From Flavobacterium nitratireducens (GTDB lineage Bacteria > Bacteroidota > Bacteroidia > Flavobacteriales > Flavobacteriaceae), in contig NZ_CP121111.1 in assembly GCF_029625335.1 (NCBI RefSeq), positions 1,426,001 through 1,490,000 on the forward strand: DNA of 64,000 bases, written 5' to 3'. The notes below the pieces were generated by a model, which had not been told where the DNA came from, did not search any database, and saw nothing but the letters and a program-made list of their open reading frames with translations. This document shows, piece after piece, positions 9,899 through 19,213 of the stretch. Made by a program: the position numbers and the translations under genes. The first letter of the stretch is position 1. Each line of letters opens with the position of its first letter.

Positions 9899-11044
9899 CT
9901 ATTGATTCGAAGCTAAAGTTCTAGAAATTACTATTTTTTGTATTTCGGATGTCCCTTCATAAATCTGGGTAATTTTTGCATCGCGCATCATACGCTCCAC
10001 ATGATATTCGGAAACATAGCCATTTCCACCATGAATCTGTACGGCTTCAATAGTAACATCCATAGCGGTTTGAGAAGCAAACAACTTAGCCATCGCCCCT
10101 GATTGAGTAATATCCATTCCGGCATCTTTTTCTGAAGCCGCCTTCAAGCACAACATTTTTGCAGCCATAATTTGTGTAGCCATATCGGCTAATTTGAAAG
10201 CAATTGCCTGATGTTGAAAAATTTCTTTACCAAAGGATTGACGCACATGTGCATATTGCAAAGCCAACTCATAAGCTCCAGTAGCAATACCCAAAGCTTG
10301 AGAAGCAATACCAATTCGTCCGCCATTTAGCACATTCATCGCAAAATTAAATCCAAAACCATTTTCCCCTATTCTATTTTCTTTGGGCACTTTAACATCA
10401 TTAAACAGCAAAGAATGTGTATCAGAACCACGAATTCCCATTTTTTTCTCTTTGGGACCAACCTCAAATCCTTCCCAGCCTTTTTCGACAATAAAAGCAT
10501 TTATCCCTTTATGTCCTTTTTCAGGATTGGTTTGCGCCATAACAATATAAGTCGAAGCCGAAGAACCATTGGTAATCCAATTTTTAGTTCCATTTAGCAA
10601 ATAATAATCTCCTTTATCAATAGCGGTTGTTTTTTGCGAGGTAGCATCTGAACCCGCATTGGGTTCTGATAAGCAAAAGGCACCCAATACATCTCCTTTT
10701 GCCAATGGAACTAAATACTTTTGTTTTTGTTCTTCGTTGCAATATTTTTCTAATCCAGCACACACCAATGAATTATTGACCGACATAATCACAGCTGCCG
10801 AAGCATCTACTTTAGCGATTTCGGTCATTGCCAACACATAAGCTACATTATCCAAACCTGAACCGCCGTACTTGGGATCGACTACCATTCCCAAAAAACC
10901 CAATTCGGCCATTTTTTTGACTTGTTCTGTTGGAAATTTCGAAAATTCATCTCGCTCTATCACTCCCGGTAATAATTCAGTCTGGGCAAAATCTCTGGCA
11001 GCCTGCTGAATCATTTTTTGTTCTTCGGTCAAATTGAAATCCAT
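9899..11044 (-). CDS. Acyl-CoA dehydrogenase
   Basis: A 381-residue FAD-dependent acyl-CoA dehydrogenase that introduces the alpha-beta double bond in fatty or branched-chain acyl-CoA. It covers the full family length. Visible signatures are AFCLSEPNAGSDA (FAD/substrate), WITNGSSA, and the C-terminal QIYEGTSEIQ, in which Glu363 is the expected catalytic base. It resembles the short-chain (butyryl-CoA type) dehydrogenases of Flavobacteria. It is transcribed divergently from anmK across a 184-bp AT-rich gap. Confidence 0.93.
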   Translation of the reverse strand: MDFNLTEEQKMIQQAARDFAQTELLPGVIERDEFSKFPTEQVKKMAELGFLGMVVDPKYGGSGLDNVAYVLAMTEIAKVDASAAVIMSVNNSLVCAGLEKYCNEEQKQKYLVPLAKGDVLGAFCLSEPNAGSDATSQKTTAIDKGDYYLLNGTKNWITNGSSASTYIVMAQTNPEKGHKGINAFIVEKGWEGFEVGPKEKKMGIRGSDTHSLLFNDVKVPKENRIGENGFGFNFAMNVLNGGRIGIASQALGIATGAYELALQYAHVRQSFGKEIFQHQAIAFKLADMATQIMAAKMLCLKAASEKDAGMDITQSGAMAKLFASQTAMDVTIEAVQIHGGNGYVSEYHVERMMRDAKITQIYEGTSEIQKIVISRTLASNQ

Positions 11045-11228
11045 AATAATGCTTTTTAATTCATTAGTTGTAATAAAAAACGAACAATCAATTGATAATT
11101 CAGAAATTATTTTACCATTTAAGAATCTATCTTCGTTTATTGATTTTGTGTTTTCTAAATTTACTTACTTTTATTCAAAAAATACTATCTAAGCATTTAC
11201 TATTTTAAACGTATTCTATTCTTTATTC

Positions 11229-12293
11229 ATGAAAAAAGATTTCTACGACGTAATTGGTGTAATGTCAGGCACTTCACTTGATGGTGTTGACTTGGCTCAT
11301 ATCCAATTTGAGATAAAAAACGAACAATGGAGTTTTGAAATTTTGGAAAGTGAAACAGTAGCTTATAGCGAAGACTGGGTTAACCAATTGAAATTGGCAG
11401 TAGATTTTTCAAAAGAACAACTCGAAACATTGAATAAAGAGTACACCCAATTACTTGCTGAAATCATTTCTAATTTTATTAATAAATACCAACTTAGCAA
11501 TCTGGATGCGGTATGTTCTCATGGCCATACTATTTTGCATCAGCCACAAAATGGTTTCACACTTCAAATAGGGAATCTTCCCGAAATTGCAACTTTGACC
11601 CAACAAAAAGTAATTTGCGATTTCAGGGTTGAAGATGTTCAATTAGGCGGACAAGGCGCTCCATTAGTTCCTATTGGCGACAAAATTCTGTTTGCCAATT
11701 TCGATTATTGCATGAATTTAGGCGGATTTTCTAATGTTTCATTCGAAGAAAACAATCAAAGAATTGCCTTTGATATTTCGCCAGTAAACACTGTTTTGAA
11801 TTTCTATGCAGACCAATTAGGACTAAATTATGATGACAAAGGCAAAATTTCAAGTACAGGAAAAATCCACACAGAATTACTCAACAAGCTCAACAATCTG
11901 AACTTTTATCAGGAACAACATCCTAAATCCTTAGGTATTGAATTTGTTAAAGAAACAATCTTGCCGCTGATGGAAAGCTATAAAATCTCTATTGAAAATA
12001 AACTAAGGACTTTTACCGAACATATTGCCATACAAACGGCTCTTGCTTTACCCAAAAAACAAGGTCGCTTATTCATTACTGGCGGAGGTGCTTACAATGA
12101 TTTTTTAATTTTTTGCATTCAAAAACAACTGCCAAAATTGACCATTGTCATACCTGAAAAGAAAATCCTAGAATTCAAAGAAGCTTTGATTTTTGCTTTG
12201 CTAGGTGTTCTAAAATTAAGAAACGAAACTAACGTTTTGAGTTCAGTTACAGGCGCAGAAAAAGATCATAGTTCTGGATTTATATATCAATGA
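11229..12293 (+). CDS. anmK: Anhydro-N-acetylmuramic acid kinase
   Basis: A 354-residue sugar kinase of the ASKHA fold. It opens and phosphorylates 1,6-anhydro-MurNAc to MurNAc-6-phosphate during peptidoglycan recycling in the cytoplasm. The phosphate-binding motif GVMSGTSLDGVDLA is at 10-23. LGGQGAPLVPIGD and the adenosine motif ITGGGAYNDFL are also present. The length is close to the usual 360-390. The gene is monocistronic and followed by the ExbB operon after about 95 bp. Confidence 0.94.
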   Translation: MKKDFYDVIGVMSGTSLDGVDLAHIQFEIKNEQWSFEILESETVAYSEDWVNQLKLAVDFSKEQLETLNKEYTQLLAEIISNFINKYQLSNLDAVCSHGHTILHQPQNGFTLQIGNLPEIATLTQQKVICDFRVEDVQLGGQGAPLVPIGDKILFANFDYCMNLGGFSNVSFEENNQRIAFDISPVNTVLNFYADQLGLNYDDKGKISSTGKIHTELLNKLNNLNFYQEQHPKSLGIEFVKETILPLMESYKISIENKLRTFTEHIAIQTALALPKKQGRLFITGGGAYNDFLIFCIQKQLPKLTIVIPEKKILEFKEALIFALLGVLKLRNETNVLSSVTGAEKDHSSGFIYQ

Positions 12294-12388
12294 TAAAGAA
12301 ATTTGGCCTGATATTTGTTTCGAAAATTATCCAATAGAATCGCAATTTTTATAATATCTTAGCGTTTCAATAAACAAAGAAAAATTAT

Positions 12389-13093
12389 ATGAGTATATTG
12401 TTACAAGCAGATACCTTATCTGTTGCTGGCGAAAACTTAGCCGAAGCCGTTCCAGTTGAAAAAAAATTATCTATCATTGAACTCCTAACTAGTGGAGGAT
12501 TAGCAGGTCAGGTTATCATGGCGGCTTTATTTATAATGCTTTTTGTTGCCTTATATCTTTATTTTGAACGTTTGATGGCTATCAACGCAGCCTCAAAAGT
12601 TGACACTAATTTTATGAGCCTTGTAAAAGACAATATTAAAAATGGTCGTATCGATAATGCTAAAATGGCTTGTGCTCATTCACAATCTCCAGTTGCTCGA
12701 TTAATTGAAAAAGGAATTTCTAGAATAGGCAAACCTTTGAACGACATCAATACTGCAATTGAGAATGCCGGAAAATTAGAAATAAACAAATTAGAAAAAA
12801 ATGTTAGTATGCTCGCTACTATTTCCGGTGCCGGACCTATGACTGGTTTCCTAGGAACGGTTGTAGGAATGATTCAGGCATTCCATAAAATGGCTACTGG
12901 GGGTGGTCAAATAGAAGTAGGTGCGCTTTCAGAAGGAATTTACACAGCCATGACTACTACTGTGGTTGGTTTGGTTATTGGTATTATCGCTTATGTGGGT
13001 TACAACCACTTAGTTGTTAAAACGGATAAAATTGTTCACCAAATGGAAGCTAATGCAGTTGACTTTTTAGACTTATTAAATGATCCAGCTTAA
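12389..13093 (+). CDS. MotA/TolQ/ExbB proton channel family protein
   Basis: A 234-residue inner-membrane proton channel subunit that with ExbD converts proton motive force into work for TonB. Three hydrophobic segments are seen (about 35-57, 140-165, 180-205). The conserved TolQ/ExbB core ISGAGPMTGFLGTVVGMI lies before TM2 and AMTTTVVGLVIGI in TM3. The short N-terminal extension (residues 1-30) is usual in Bacteroidota. It is first of a three-gene operon, with a 2-bp gap to exbD. A partial -7 match (TATCTTAG) lies about 35 bp upstream of the start. Confidence 0.93.
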   Translation: MSILLQADTLSVAGENLAEAVPVEKKLSIIELLTSGGLAGQVIMAALFIMLFVALYLYFERLMAINAASKVDTNFMSLVKDNIKNGRIDNAKMACAHSQSPVARLIEKGISRIGKPLNDINTAIENAGKLEINKLEKNVSMLATISGAGPMTGFLGTVVGMIQAFHKMATGGGQIEVGALSEGIYTAMTTTVVGLVIGIIAYVGYNHLVVKTDKIVHQMEANAVDFLDLLNDPA

Positions 13094-13095
13094 TT

Positions 13096-13488
13096 ATGAA
13101 TATAAGAGGAAGAAATAAAGTTAGCGCCGAATTTAACATGTCATCCATGACAGATATCGTCTTTCTGTTATTGATATTTTTCATGCTAACTTCTACTATG
13201 GTAACTACAAATGCATTGGATTTAGTATTACCTAAAGCAAAAGGCAAAACGGACAGTAATAAAAATATTTCGGTTAGCATCAACAAAAAATTAGAATATT
13301 TCATTGATAAAGAAGCTGTTCCAGAAGCCAAATTAGAATCAAAATTATTAGCAATGATGGCTACTGATCAAAACAAAGCCATTATTTTAAGAGCAGAAGA
13401 AGGTGTACCTATTGAAAAAGCAGTTGGCGTCTTAGACATTGCTAACAGAAACCAAATCAAAGTCGTTTTGGCCGTAAGACCTAAATAA
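13096..13488 (+). CDS. ExbD/TolR family biopolymer transport protein
   Basis: A 130-residue partner of ExbB. It has a short cytoplasmic N-terminus, one membrane segment (about 20-38, SMTDIVFLLLIFFMLTST) with the conserved proton-path Asp of the SSMTDIVF motif, and a periplasmic domain. It begins 2 bp after the exbB stop and is followed by the TonB-like gene. The three form the energising module that would drive SusC-type transporters such as the one at 19.2 kb. Confidence 0.93.
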   Translation: MNIRGRNKVSAEFNMSSMTDIVFLLLIFFMLTSTMVTTNALDLVLPKAKGKTDSNKNISVSINKKLEYFIDKEAVPEAKLESKLLAMMATDQNKAIILRAEEGVPIEKAVGVLDIANRNQIKVVLAVRPK

Positions 13489-13523
13489 TTAGCTCTGAAT
13501 TTCAAAAAACAGTGTTACTCTAC

Positions 13524-14321
13524 ATGAAATATTTAGAAACAAAAGAAGAACAAAATTCCTTTATTATCACAACTATCATTTTTGTGATACTGTTTTTCTT
13601 GTTCTTAAATCTGGGGCTTACTTCTTTAGATCCTCCTCCGGAAAACGGTATTGCCATTAATTTTGGAACAACTGAATTTGGCAGTGGAAATATTCAGCCT
13701 ACTGAACCTGTACAATCAGCTCCGAAACCTACAGCAGCTAAACAAGCTACTGCTAGCAATGACGATGTTTTATCTCAGGATATCGAGGAAGCAGTTGTAA
13801 TGAAACAGGCTAAAAAAATTCAGCCAACCAAAGAAGTAGCAAGAGAAGAAGTTAAACAAAAACCGAAAGAAAATCCAAAACCTTCTAAAAGCACTACTGA
13901 TGCTTTATCGAGTTTGATAAATGGACCAAAATCAAACGGAACAGCTAATGGCGGCGAAGGACCGGATGACAAACCAGGCGACAAAGGAAGCTTAAATGGC
14001 AATCCTTATGCCAATACCTATTACGGTTCTGGCGGTGGTAGCGGAAACGGAAGCGGCTGGGGATTAAATGGACGCAAAATCAGCTCGCGTGGAAAAGAAG
14101 TACAAAAATGCAATGAATCAGGAACTGTAGTCGTTCAGATTACTGTTAATCGTAACGGAAATGTAATTGCAGCCAAATATACCAAAGGAACAACCAATAC
14201 TGATCCTTGTTTAATAGAACCTGCTTTGGCTACAGCCAGAAAATACAAATGGCAACCAGATCCTAATGCTCCTGAAACGCAAATTGGCTTCATCACTGTA
14301 AACTTCAAATTAGGAGAATAA
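13524..14321 (+). CDS. TonB-family energy transducer
   Basis: A protein of 265 residues from the ATG at 13524; a GTG at 13512 would add four residues but is less likely. It has one N-terminal membrane anchor (about 12-32), a long Pro/Lys/Glu/Gly-rich periplasmic spacer (about 45-180), and a C-terminal TonB-like domain (about 185-265) with the TVVVQITVNRNGNV and ARKYKWQPD segments. A pair of cysteines brackets the C-terminal domain (QKCNES and TDPCLIE), as in many Bacteroidota TonB homologues. It transmits ExbBD energy to outer membrane receptors. It is third in the operon. Confidence 0.88.
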   Translation: MKYLETKEEQNSFIITTIIFVILFFLFLNLGLTSLDPPPENGIAINFGTTEFGSGNIQPTEPVQSAPKPTAAKQATASNDDVLSQDIEEAVVMKQAKKIQPTKEVAREEVKQKPKENPKPSKSTTDALSSLINGPKSNGTANGGEGPDDKPGDKGSLNGNPYANTYYGSGGGSGNGSGWGLNGRKISSRGKEVQKCNESGTVVVQITVNRNGNVIAAKYTKGTTNTDPCLIEPALATARKYKWQPDPNAPETQIGFITVNFKLGE

Positions 14322-14344
14322 TATTGCTACAATTTTACAATTAA

Positions 14345-15565
14345 ATGAATTATCAAGAAACTACAGCCTGGATGTTCAATCAACTTCCAATGTATCAACA
14401 ACAAGGCGCTTCGGCTTATAAAAAAGATTTAACCAATACTTTAGCGTTAATAAAACACCTTGATAATCCACATCAAAATTTAAAATTCATACATGTTGCT
14501 GGCACCAATGGCAAAGGTTCTACATCACATATGCTGGCTTCAATTCTTCAAGAAGCGGGTTACAAAGTAGGACTTTATACTTCTCCTCATCTAAAAGATT
14601 ACAGAGAAAGAATTAAAATCAACGGAGAAGAAATTAGCGAAGCATTTGTATGCGAATTCATCAATTCCAATAAAGATTTTTTTGAAGCCAATGACATCAG
14701 TTTTTTCGAAATGAGTGTAGGCTTAGCCTTTGCTTATTTTGCTAAAGAAAATATAGATATAGCCTTAATCGAAGTCGGTATGGGCGGAAGACTAGATGCT
14801 ACAAACATTATCACTCCTTTAGTTTCGGTAATAACGAATATTGCATTAGACCACGTACAGTTTCTTGGAAACACCTTAGAATCGGTCGCTTTTGAAAAAG
14901 CAGGAATTATAAAACCTAACATTCCTGTAGTTATTGGCGAATATATCCCTGAGACACAAGCTGTTTTTTTAGCTAAAGCCAAAGAAAACAATGCTGAAAT
15001 CTACTTCGCCTCCGATTTGATTAGCGAAAATCTTCCTTCTGATTTAATTGGTGATTATCAAATACACAATAAAAAAACAGTTTTACAAACCATCAAAATT
15101 TTAAACACACAGACTGATTTTTCTATTCACCAAAATAATATTGAAGCAGGTTTATTAAATGTGGTAAAAAACACAGGACTTTTGGGAAGATGGCAACAAT
15201 TGGGTGAATCTCCAAAAATTATTTGTGACACCGCACATAACAAAAACGGACTGGAAATTGTATTGAACCAAATCAAAAACGAAAAATTCGAACAATTACA
15301 TATTGTTTTAGGAGTTGTCAACGACAAAGATTTGGATGAAGTCTTGCCTTTATTCCCCCAAAATGCCATTTATTATTTTTGTAAACCCAATATACCACGA
15401 GGACTCGAAGCATTAACATTAAAAGAAAAAGCTGCACAATTCGGTTTAAAAGGAGCAATATCACACTCTGTTCCAGAAGCTTACAAAAAAGCAAAAGAAT
15501 CAGCTAATTCCAATGATTTCATATATGTGGGAGGAAGTACATTTGTAGTTGCAGAAATTTTATAA
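14345..15565 (+). CDS. folC: Bifunctional folylpolyglutamate/dihydrofolate synthase
   Basis: A 406-residue Mur-ligase-type ATP-dependent enzyme that adds glutamate to dihydropteroate and to reduced folates. The P-loop HVAGTNGKGSTS is at 50-61. VGLYTSPHLKDYRERI, the DATN loop GMGGRLDATN and the FEKAGIIK lysine motif follow. The C-terminal domain has CDTAHNKNG and ends GGSTFVVAEIL. It starts 23 bp after the TonB-like gene, so it may share its transcript. It is directly followed by the tRNA-Val pair. Confidence 0.95.
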   Translation: MNYQETTAWMFNQLPMYQQQGASAYKKDLTNTLALIKHLDNPHQNLKFIHVAGTNGKGSTSHMLASILQEAGYKVGLYTSPHLKDYRERIKINGEEISEAFVCEFINSNKDFFEANDISFFEMSVGLAFAYFAKENIDIALIEVGMGGRLDATNIITPLVSVITNIALDHVQFLGNTLESVAFEKAGIIKPNIPVVIGEYIPETQAVFLAKAKENNAEIYFASDLISENLPSDLIGDYQIHNKKTVLQTIKILNTQTDFSIHQNNIEAGLLNVVKNTGLLGRWQQLGESPKIICDTAHNKNGLEIVLNQIKNEKFEQLHIVLGVVNDKDLDEVLPLFPQNAIYYFCKPNIPRGLEALTLKEKAAQFGLKGAISHSVPEAYKKAKESANSNDFIYVGGSTFVVAEIL

Positions 15566-15593
15566 AAAAGCTTTCAGATTCAAAAAACATCTG

Positions 15594-15601
15594 TATATTT
15601 G
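15594..15601 (+). promoter_or_regulatory. Promoter -7 element for the tRNA-Val pair
   Basis: TATATTTG matches TAnnTTTG exactly and is followed by GCAC, as in many Flavobacterium promoters. It lies about 38 bp upstream of the first tRNA. Confidence 0.6.
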
Positions 15602-15639
15602 CACCCGTATTGAAAATAAGATTTCAGCACAAGATAAAA

Positions 15640-15714
15640 GGGCGATTAGCTCAGCTGGTTCAGAGCACCTCGTTTACACCGAGGGGGTCGGGGGTTCGAA
15701 CCCCTCATCGCCCA
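15640..15714 (+). tRNA. tRNA-Val (anticodon TAC)
   Basis: A 75-nt cloverleaf. The acceptor stem GGGCGAT/ATCGCCC, D-arm GCTC..GAGC, anticodon stem CCTCG/CGAGG with loop TTTACAC (anticodon TAC), and T-arm GGGGG TTCGAAC CCCTC are all present. CCA is encoded directly after the discriminator A (15715-15717). Confidence 0.96.
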
Positions 15715-15755
15715 CCACTTTTATCAAAACATCCTGATAAGAAAACACACCTATC

Positions 15756-15830
15756 GGGCGATTAGCTCAGCTGGTTCAGAGCACCTCGTTTACACCGAGG
15801 GGGTCGGGGGTTCGAACCCCTCATCGCCCA
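15756..15830 (+). tRNA. tRNA-Val (anticodon TAC), second copy
   Basis: Identical over all 75 nt to the copy at 15640, but the bases after the discriminator A are CAA, so CCA is not encoded. The two genes are separated by 41 bp and share the terminator that follows. Confidence 0.96.
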
Positions 15831-15853
15831 CAAGTATTACTACAATTAGTTTC

Positions 15854-15891
15854 AAAACCCTTTAAATCGTATGATTTAAAGGGTTTTTTCT
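15854..15891 (+). terminator. Terminator after the tRNA-Val pair
   Basis: A 15-bp perfect stem from AAAACCCTTTAAATC (15854-15868) to its complement (15873-15887), with a 4-base loop, then a T-rich tail. Confidence 0.9.
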
Positions 15892-15958
15892 TTTGCCTAA
15901 TAATCAAATTATACATTAATGCGTGAACTGGATATGCAAACAAAAACGGCACATTAAG

Positions 15959-16837
15959 TTAAGCTACATTTTTGTAATTAATTTGATTGTTAAATTCTTC
16001 AATAGTTGCATAATTCAAAGTGGAATGTCTCCTTTTTCTGTAATACCAAATTTCAATATATTCAAAGATTTCCAGTTTCATCTGTTCTTTAGAAATCAGT
16101 TTGTTCCCCTAAATTAATTCCGTTTTCAAAGATTTGCAGAAGCTTTCCGCCACAGCATTATCCCAGCAATTTCCTTTACGACTCATACTGCGGGTTATTT
16201 TTTTATAGGAATCAAGAACATTTACAAACTTTTTACTGGCATATTGAACACCTCTGTCAGAATGAAAAATCAAACCTTGATCAATATCTCGGTTTTTAAC
16301 CGCCATTTTCCAAGCTCCAAGCGTAGTTTCTTCTGTACTCATTCCGTCACTCAAACTCCAACCGATAATTTTTCTGTCGTATAAATCCATAATAGTGGTC
16401 AGGTATACATAACCCTCTTTAGTTTGGATATATGTAATATCCGAAACCCAAACTTTTGAAGGCATTTTTACAATAAACTCTCTGTTTAATACATTTTCGA
16501 CAACTAAATAATTATGATTTGAGTTGGTTGTAACTTTGAACTTCTTGCTTAATTTGCTTCGTAAGCCAAGTTCTTTCATATATTTTGCAACTGTAATTCG
16601 TGAAACTTTATAACCTAAATACTGCAGTTCCAATGTTATTCTAGGACTTCCATATCTTTGTTTGGCTCCAAAATAAATCAATGTTATCTGTTCTTTTATG
16701 GCAATTTTTAGTTGTTGTCTTGCTGTGACTGCTTGTTTTTTCCATCGGTAACAACTTCCGCTGCTCACTTTTAGAACTTTGCACATTTTTTCGATCGGGA
16801 ATAGTTGTTCATTGCTTTTTATGAAACTATAAATCAT
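15959..16837 (-). pseudogene. IS3-family transposase OrfB, nonsense-truncated
   Basis: The DDE catalytic domain of an IS3-type transposase. The catalytic residues are seen in WVSDITYI (Asp), FHSDRGVQY (Asp) and WDNAVAESF (Glu). The protein stops after KTELI at a TAG (16109-16111), but the same frame then stays open for 49 more codons (GNKLISKEQ up to NYKNVA) to a TAA at 15959. Family members read through here, so a single substitution, probably TAT/TAC to TAG, has removed the C-terminal helix region. With read-through it would be 292 residues from the internal ATG. Expression normally occurs as an OrfAB fusion: upstream of the ATG the frame continues back (DIKKSNRHFFQERS) to an A7 run in orfA. 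Confidence 0.85.
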
Positions 16838-17133
16838 CGACCGCTCTTGGAAAAAATGCCGATTGCTTTTTTTAATATATCACGTTCTAACTCGGCATCT
16901 TTGAGTCTTTTCTCTAGTTCGTGAATTTTTTCTTGCTCGGGAGTGAGTTTTAAATTTCCTTTCCCAGGAAAACTTCCTTCTCCAAATTCCTCGAACTCTT
17001 TACGCCATTTATACAACTGTGGTGCTGTGATTCCCAACTCTCTGGCGAGTTCTGATACATTTGTTCTCTCATAACTCAATTGAACGGCTTTTTCTTTAAA
17101 AGCTTTGTCATAAATTTTGAGGACTTGTTTCAT
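16834..17133 (-). CDS. IS3-family transposase OrfA
   Basis: A 99-residue DNA-binding subunit. Residues 1-55 form the helix-turn-helix (AFKEKAVQLSYERTNVSELARELGITAPQLYKW), and about 63-92 form a leucine-zipper-like coiled coil (EKIHELEKRLKDAELERDILKK). An A AAA AAA G slippery run just before its end, together with an open OrfB frame at -1, is the standard arrangement for making the OrfAB fusion transposase by programmed frameshifting. It overlaps the OrfB ATG by 4 bp. Confidence 0.9.
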   Translation of the reverse strand: MKQVLKIYDKAFKEKAVQLSYERTNVSELARELGITAPQLYKWRKEFEEFGEGSFPGKGNLKLTPEQEKIHELEKRLKDAELERDILKKAIGIFSKSGR

Positions 17134-17314
17134 AGGTTAAAATTAAGATTATTTCTTAACTTTATGTGATGGCTAAGTTAGCACGTCCAGATAATACATA
17201 TATTTACATTTCGAGTTTACTAAAAACACGGACTAATTACTTTTCTTTATTACAGCTCGTCTTCAATTTTTTAAAGAATAATGCTACTTAATTGATTTTA
17301 AATTTATACTGGTA

Positions 17315-18996
17315 ATGACAAAATTATTTCCATCAAAACAGCTAAACATTTTAATCACGATTATACTATTAACTTATACTTCTTTATCAGCTCAAGAAAA
17401 CAAGTTAAATTCATTAATCCATATCATTGAGAATTCATCAAAGTATGATAAAGAAAAAAAGCTGAAATTGACAGCATTCGAACAATTTTAAAAAAAACTA
17501 AAAAAAGTGACCTATTATCACTTTATCATCTGAATACCGAAATGTTCTATCGCTTTAAAGTTTTTAAACGTGATTCGGCATTTTATTATGGAATTCAGGC
17601 TAAAGATTTGGCATACCAATTAAATAATAAATCCTTTATAGCTAATGCCAATATGAATCTGGCGGATATTTGTGTGTCATCAGGAATGTATAAAGAAGCA
17701 TTGGATTTTCTGGAACCTTCTAAAATAGATGAAAAAAATTCTAACTACAATACTCTTTATTATGGTGTATTAGGACGTTGTTACGGCGATATGGCGGAAT
17801 ACAGTAATACTCCTTACTTTAATAAGCAATATTTAAATTTAGCACATATATATAGGGAAAAAGCACTTTCATTAACAGAAGACGGTTATTTTTTTCATTA
17901 TTTCTTAAAAGCATTTAATAAATCTAAAGATGGTAAATTACAAGAATCTCTTTCAGATTTTAATGTTCTTCTAAAAAAGAATAATCAACCTCATGATCAA
18001 GCTTTAGTTCATTATATGCTTGGTGAATTATACCAACAACTAGGAGAAAACGACAAAGCAATTGCACATTTTACAGAAGCTGTAATTTCAGATATTAAAA
18101 CCGCTACAAAAGAATCATTGGCAATTATTAAACTTTCTGAACTTTTATTTAAAAAAGGAGATTTGAATAAAGCCTCAATTCTAATCAAAAAAGCAAATGA
18201 GGACGCATCCTTTTACGGTGCCCAACAACGAAAAATACAGGTTGGAGCAATTTTACCTCTTGTAGAACAGGAAATTCTTAAAATTGTAGAGAAAGAAAAA
18301 CAACGAATTTATTGGCAATACATTATTGTAAGTTCCTTTTTAGTTTTGGCAATCTGTTTTGTTTTGATTATTTACTATCAATTTAGAAAATTAAAAAAAG
18401 CTAAGAAAATTATAGCCGATGCCCATAAAAATCTGAAACGGATTAACAAACAATTAATAAATGTAAATGAAAAAATAAAATTACAAAACATAGAGATAAA
18501 ACAGGTTAACAAACAGTTATCCGAAGCCAATAAAATTAAAGAAGAATATTTAGGTCTTTTCTTTACTCAATATGATATGGTGTATGAAAAATTTAATTCT
18601 TTCATGACCACTATTAAAAATCACATTGAAGAAGAAAATTACGACAAAGTAAAACGTACCGTTTCAGGGTATAATTTAAAAAGAGAAAAAGAAAAACTTT
18701 TAGAGAATTTTGATACTGCTTTCATCAATCTTTTTCCCAATTTCATCAATGAGTTTAATTTTTTGATGAAAGAAGAGTACAAAATCAAATTAGAAAAGGA
18801 ACAATTTCTTACGAAAGAATTACGAATCTATGCATTAATTCGTTTAGGAATTACACAAAATGAAATTATTGCTCAAATTTTAGGCTATTCTGTCAATTCC
18901 ATTTATGCGTTTAAAACAAAAATCCGCAATAATTCTATTGTAAAAAAGGATGATTTTGATCAAAAACTACTCAAAAACACCACTTTAAAGCTATAA
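17315..18996 (+). pseudogene. TPR/HTH transcriptional regulator of the sugar locus, frameshifted near its start
   Basis: A membrane-bound regulator of the Bacteroidota TPR-LuxR-like class. The ATG at 17315 starts a signal peptide (MTKLFPSKQLN... to SLSAQ). This frame stops at about 17490 because of an A7 run at 17454-17460. In the other frame the protein continues from AEIDSIRTILKK. One extra A restores a 561-residue protein. After the shift come helical TPR repeats (about 75-315), one transmembrane segment (YWQYIIVSSFLVLAICFVLI), a coiled coil (KIKLQNIEIKQVNKQL) and a C-terminal HTH-like domain (TKELRIYALIRLGITQNEI). Its place directly upstream of susC makes it the likely sensor/activator of the locus, probably reading oligosaccharides in the periplasm. 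The intact downstream reading frame begins at 17542. Confidence 0.8.
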
Positions 18997-18998
18997 AA

Positions 18999-19104
18999 AA
19001 CTACTTTTTTCTATATGATTTTTAAAGGTACAAAACCTGTAATTGCTTTGTTTTTCAACTAAATACATTTAATTAAGACGTAAAAACAACTACTTTTTTC
19101 TATA
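18999..19104 (+). repeat. 17-bp direct repeat upstream of susC, candidate operator
   Basis: AACTACTTTTTTCTATA occurs at 18999-19015 and again at 19088-19104, exactly 89 bp apart, in the 217-bp gap between the regulator and susC. It was not noticed elsewhere in the window. Position and duplication suggest binding sites for the upstream HTH regulator; this is inference. Confidence 0.5.
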
Positions 19105-19213
19105 CACTATTTTTCATTCAGTAATGTCAGCAGCTTATTTATGCAAATTTGTAATGAAAGTGTTTTTTATCGACACAATCAAAAACTAAATAACTAACTA
19201 AAATTAATGCATT

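Larger units (their letters stand above)
15928..17190 (-). mobile_element. IS3-family insertion sequence
   Basis: An element of about 1.26 kb with an OrfA/OrfB gene pair on the minus strand. The ends are proposed from CTGGATATGC at 15928 and its partial complement GCACGTCCAG ending at 17190 (8 of 10 matching). The termini are imperfect and I found no convincing target duplication, so limits may be off by a few bases. Confidence 0.75.

Noticed and set aside
15549..15737. Open frame running through the first tRNA-Val
   Set aside because: It covers the tRNA and part of the folC end; the residues are the translated tRNA and match no protein family.
15928..17190. Target-site duplication around the IS3 element
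   Set aside because: The bases outside the proposed ends (GAA on the left, ATA on the right) do not match, so no duplication is claimed.
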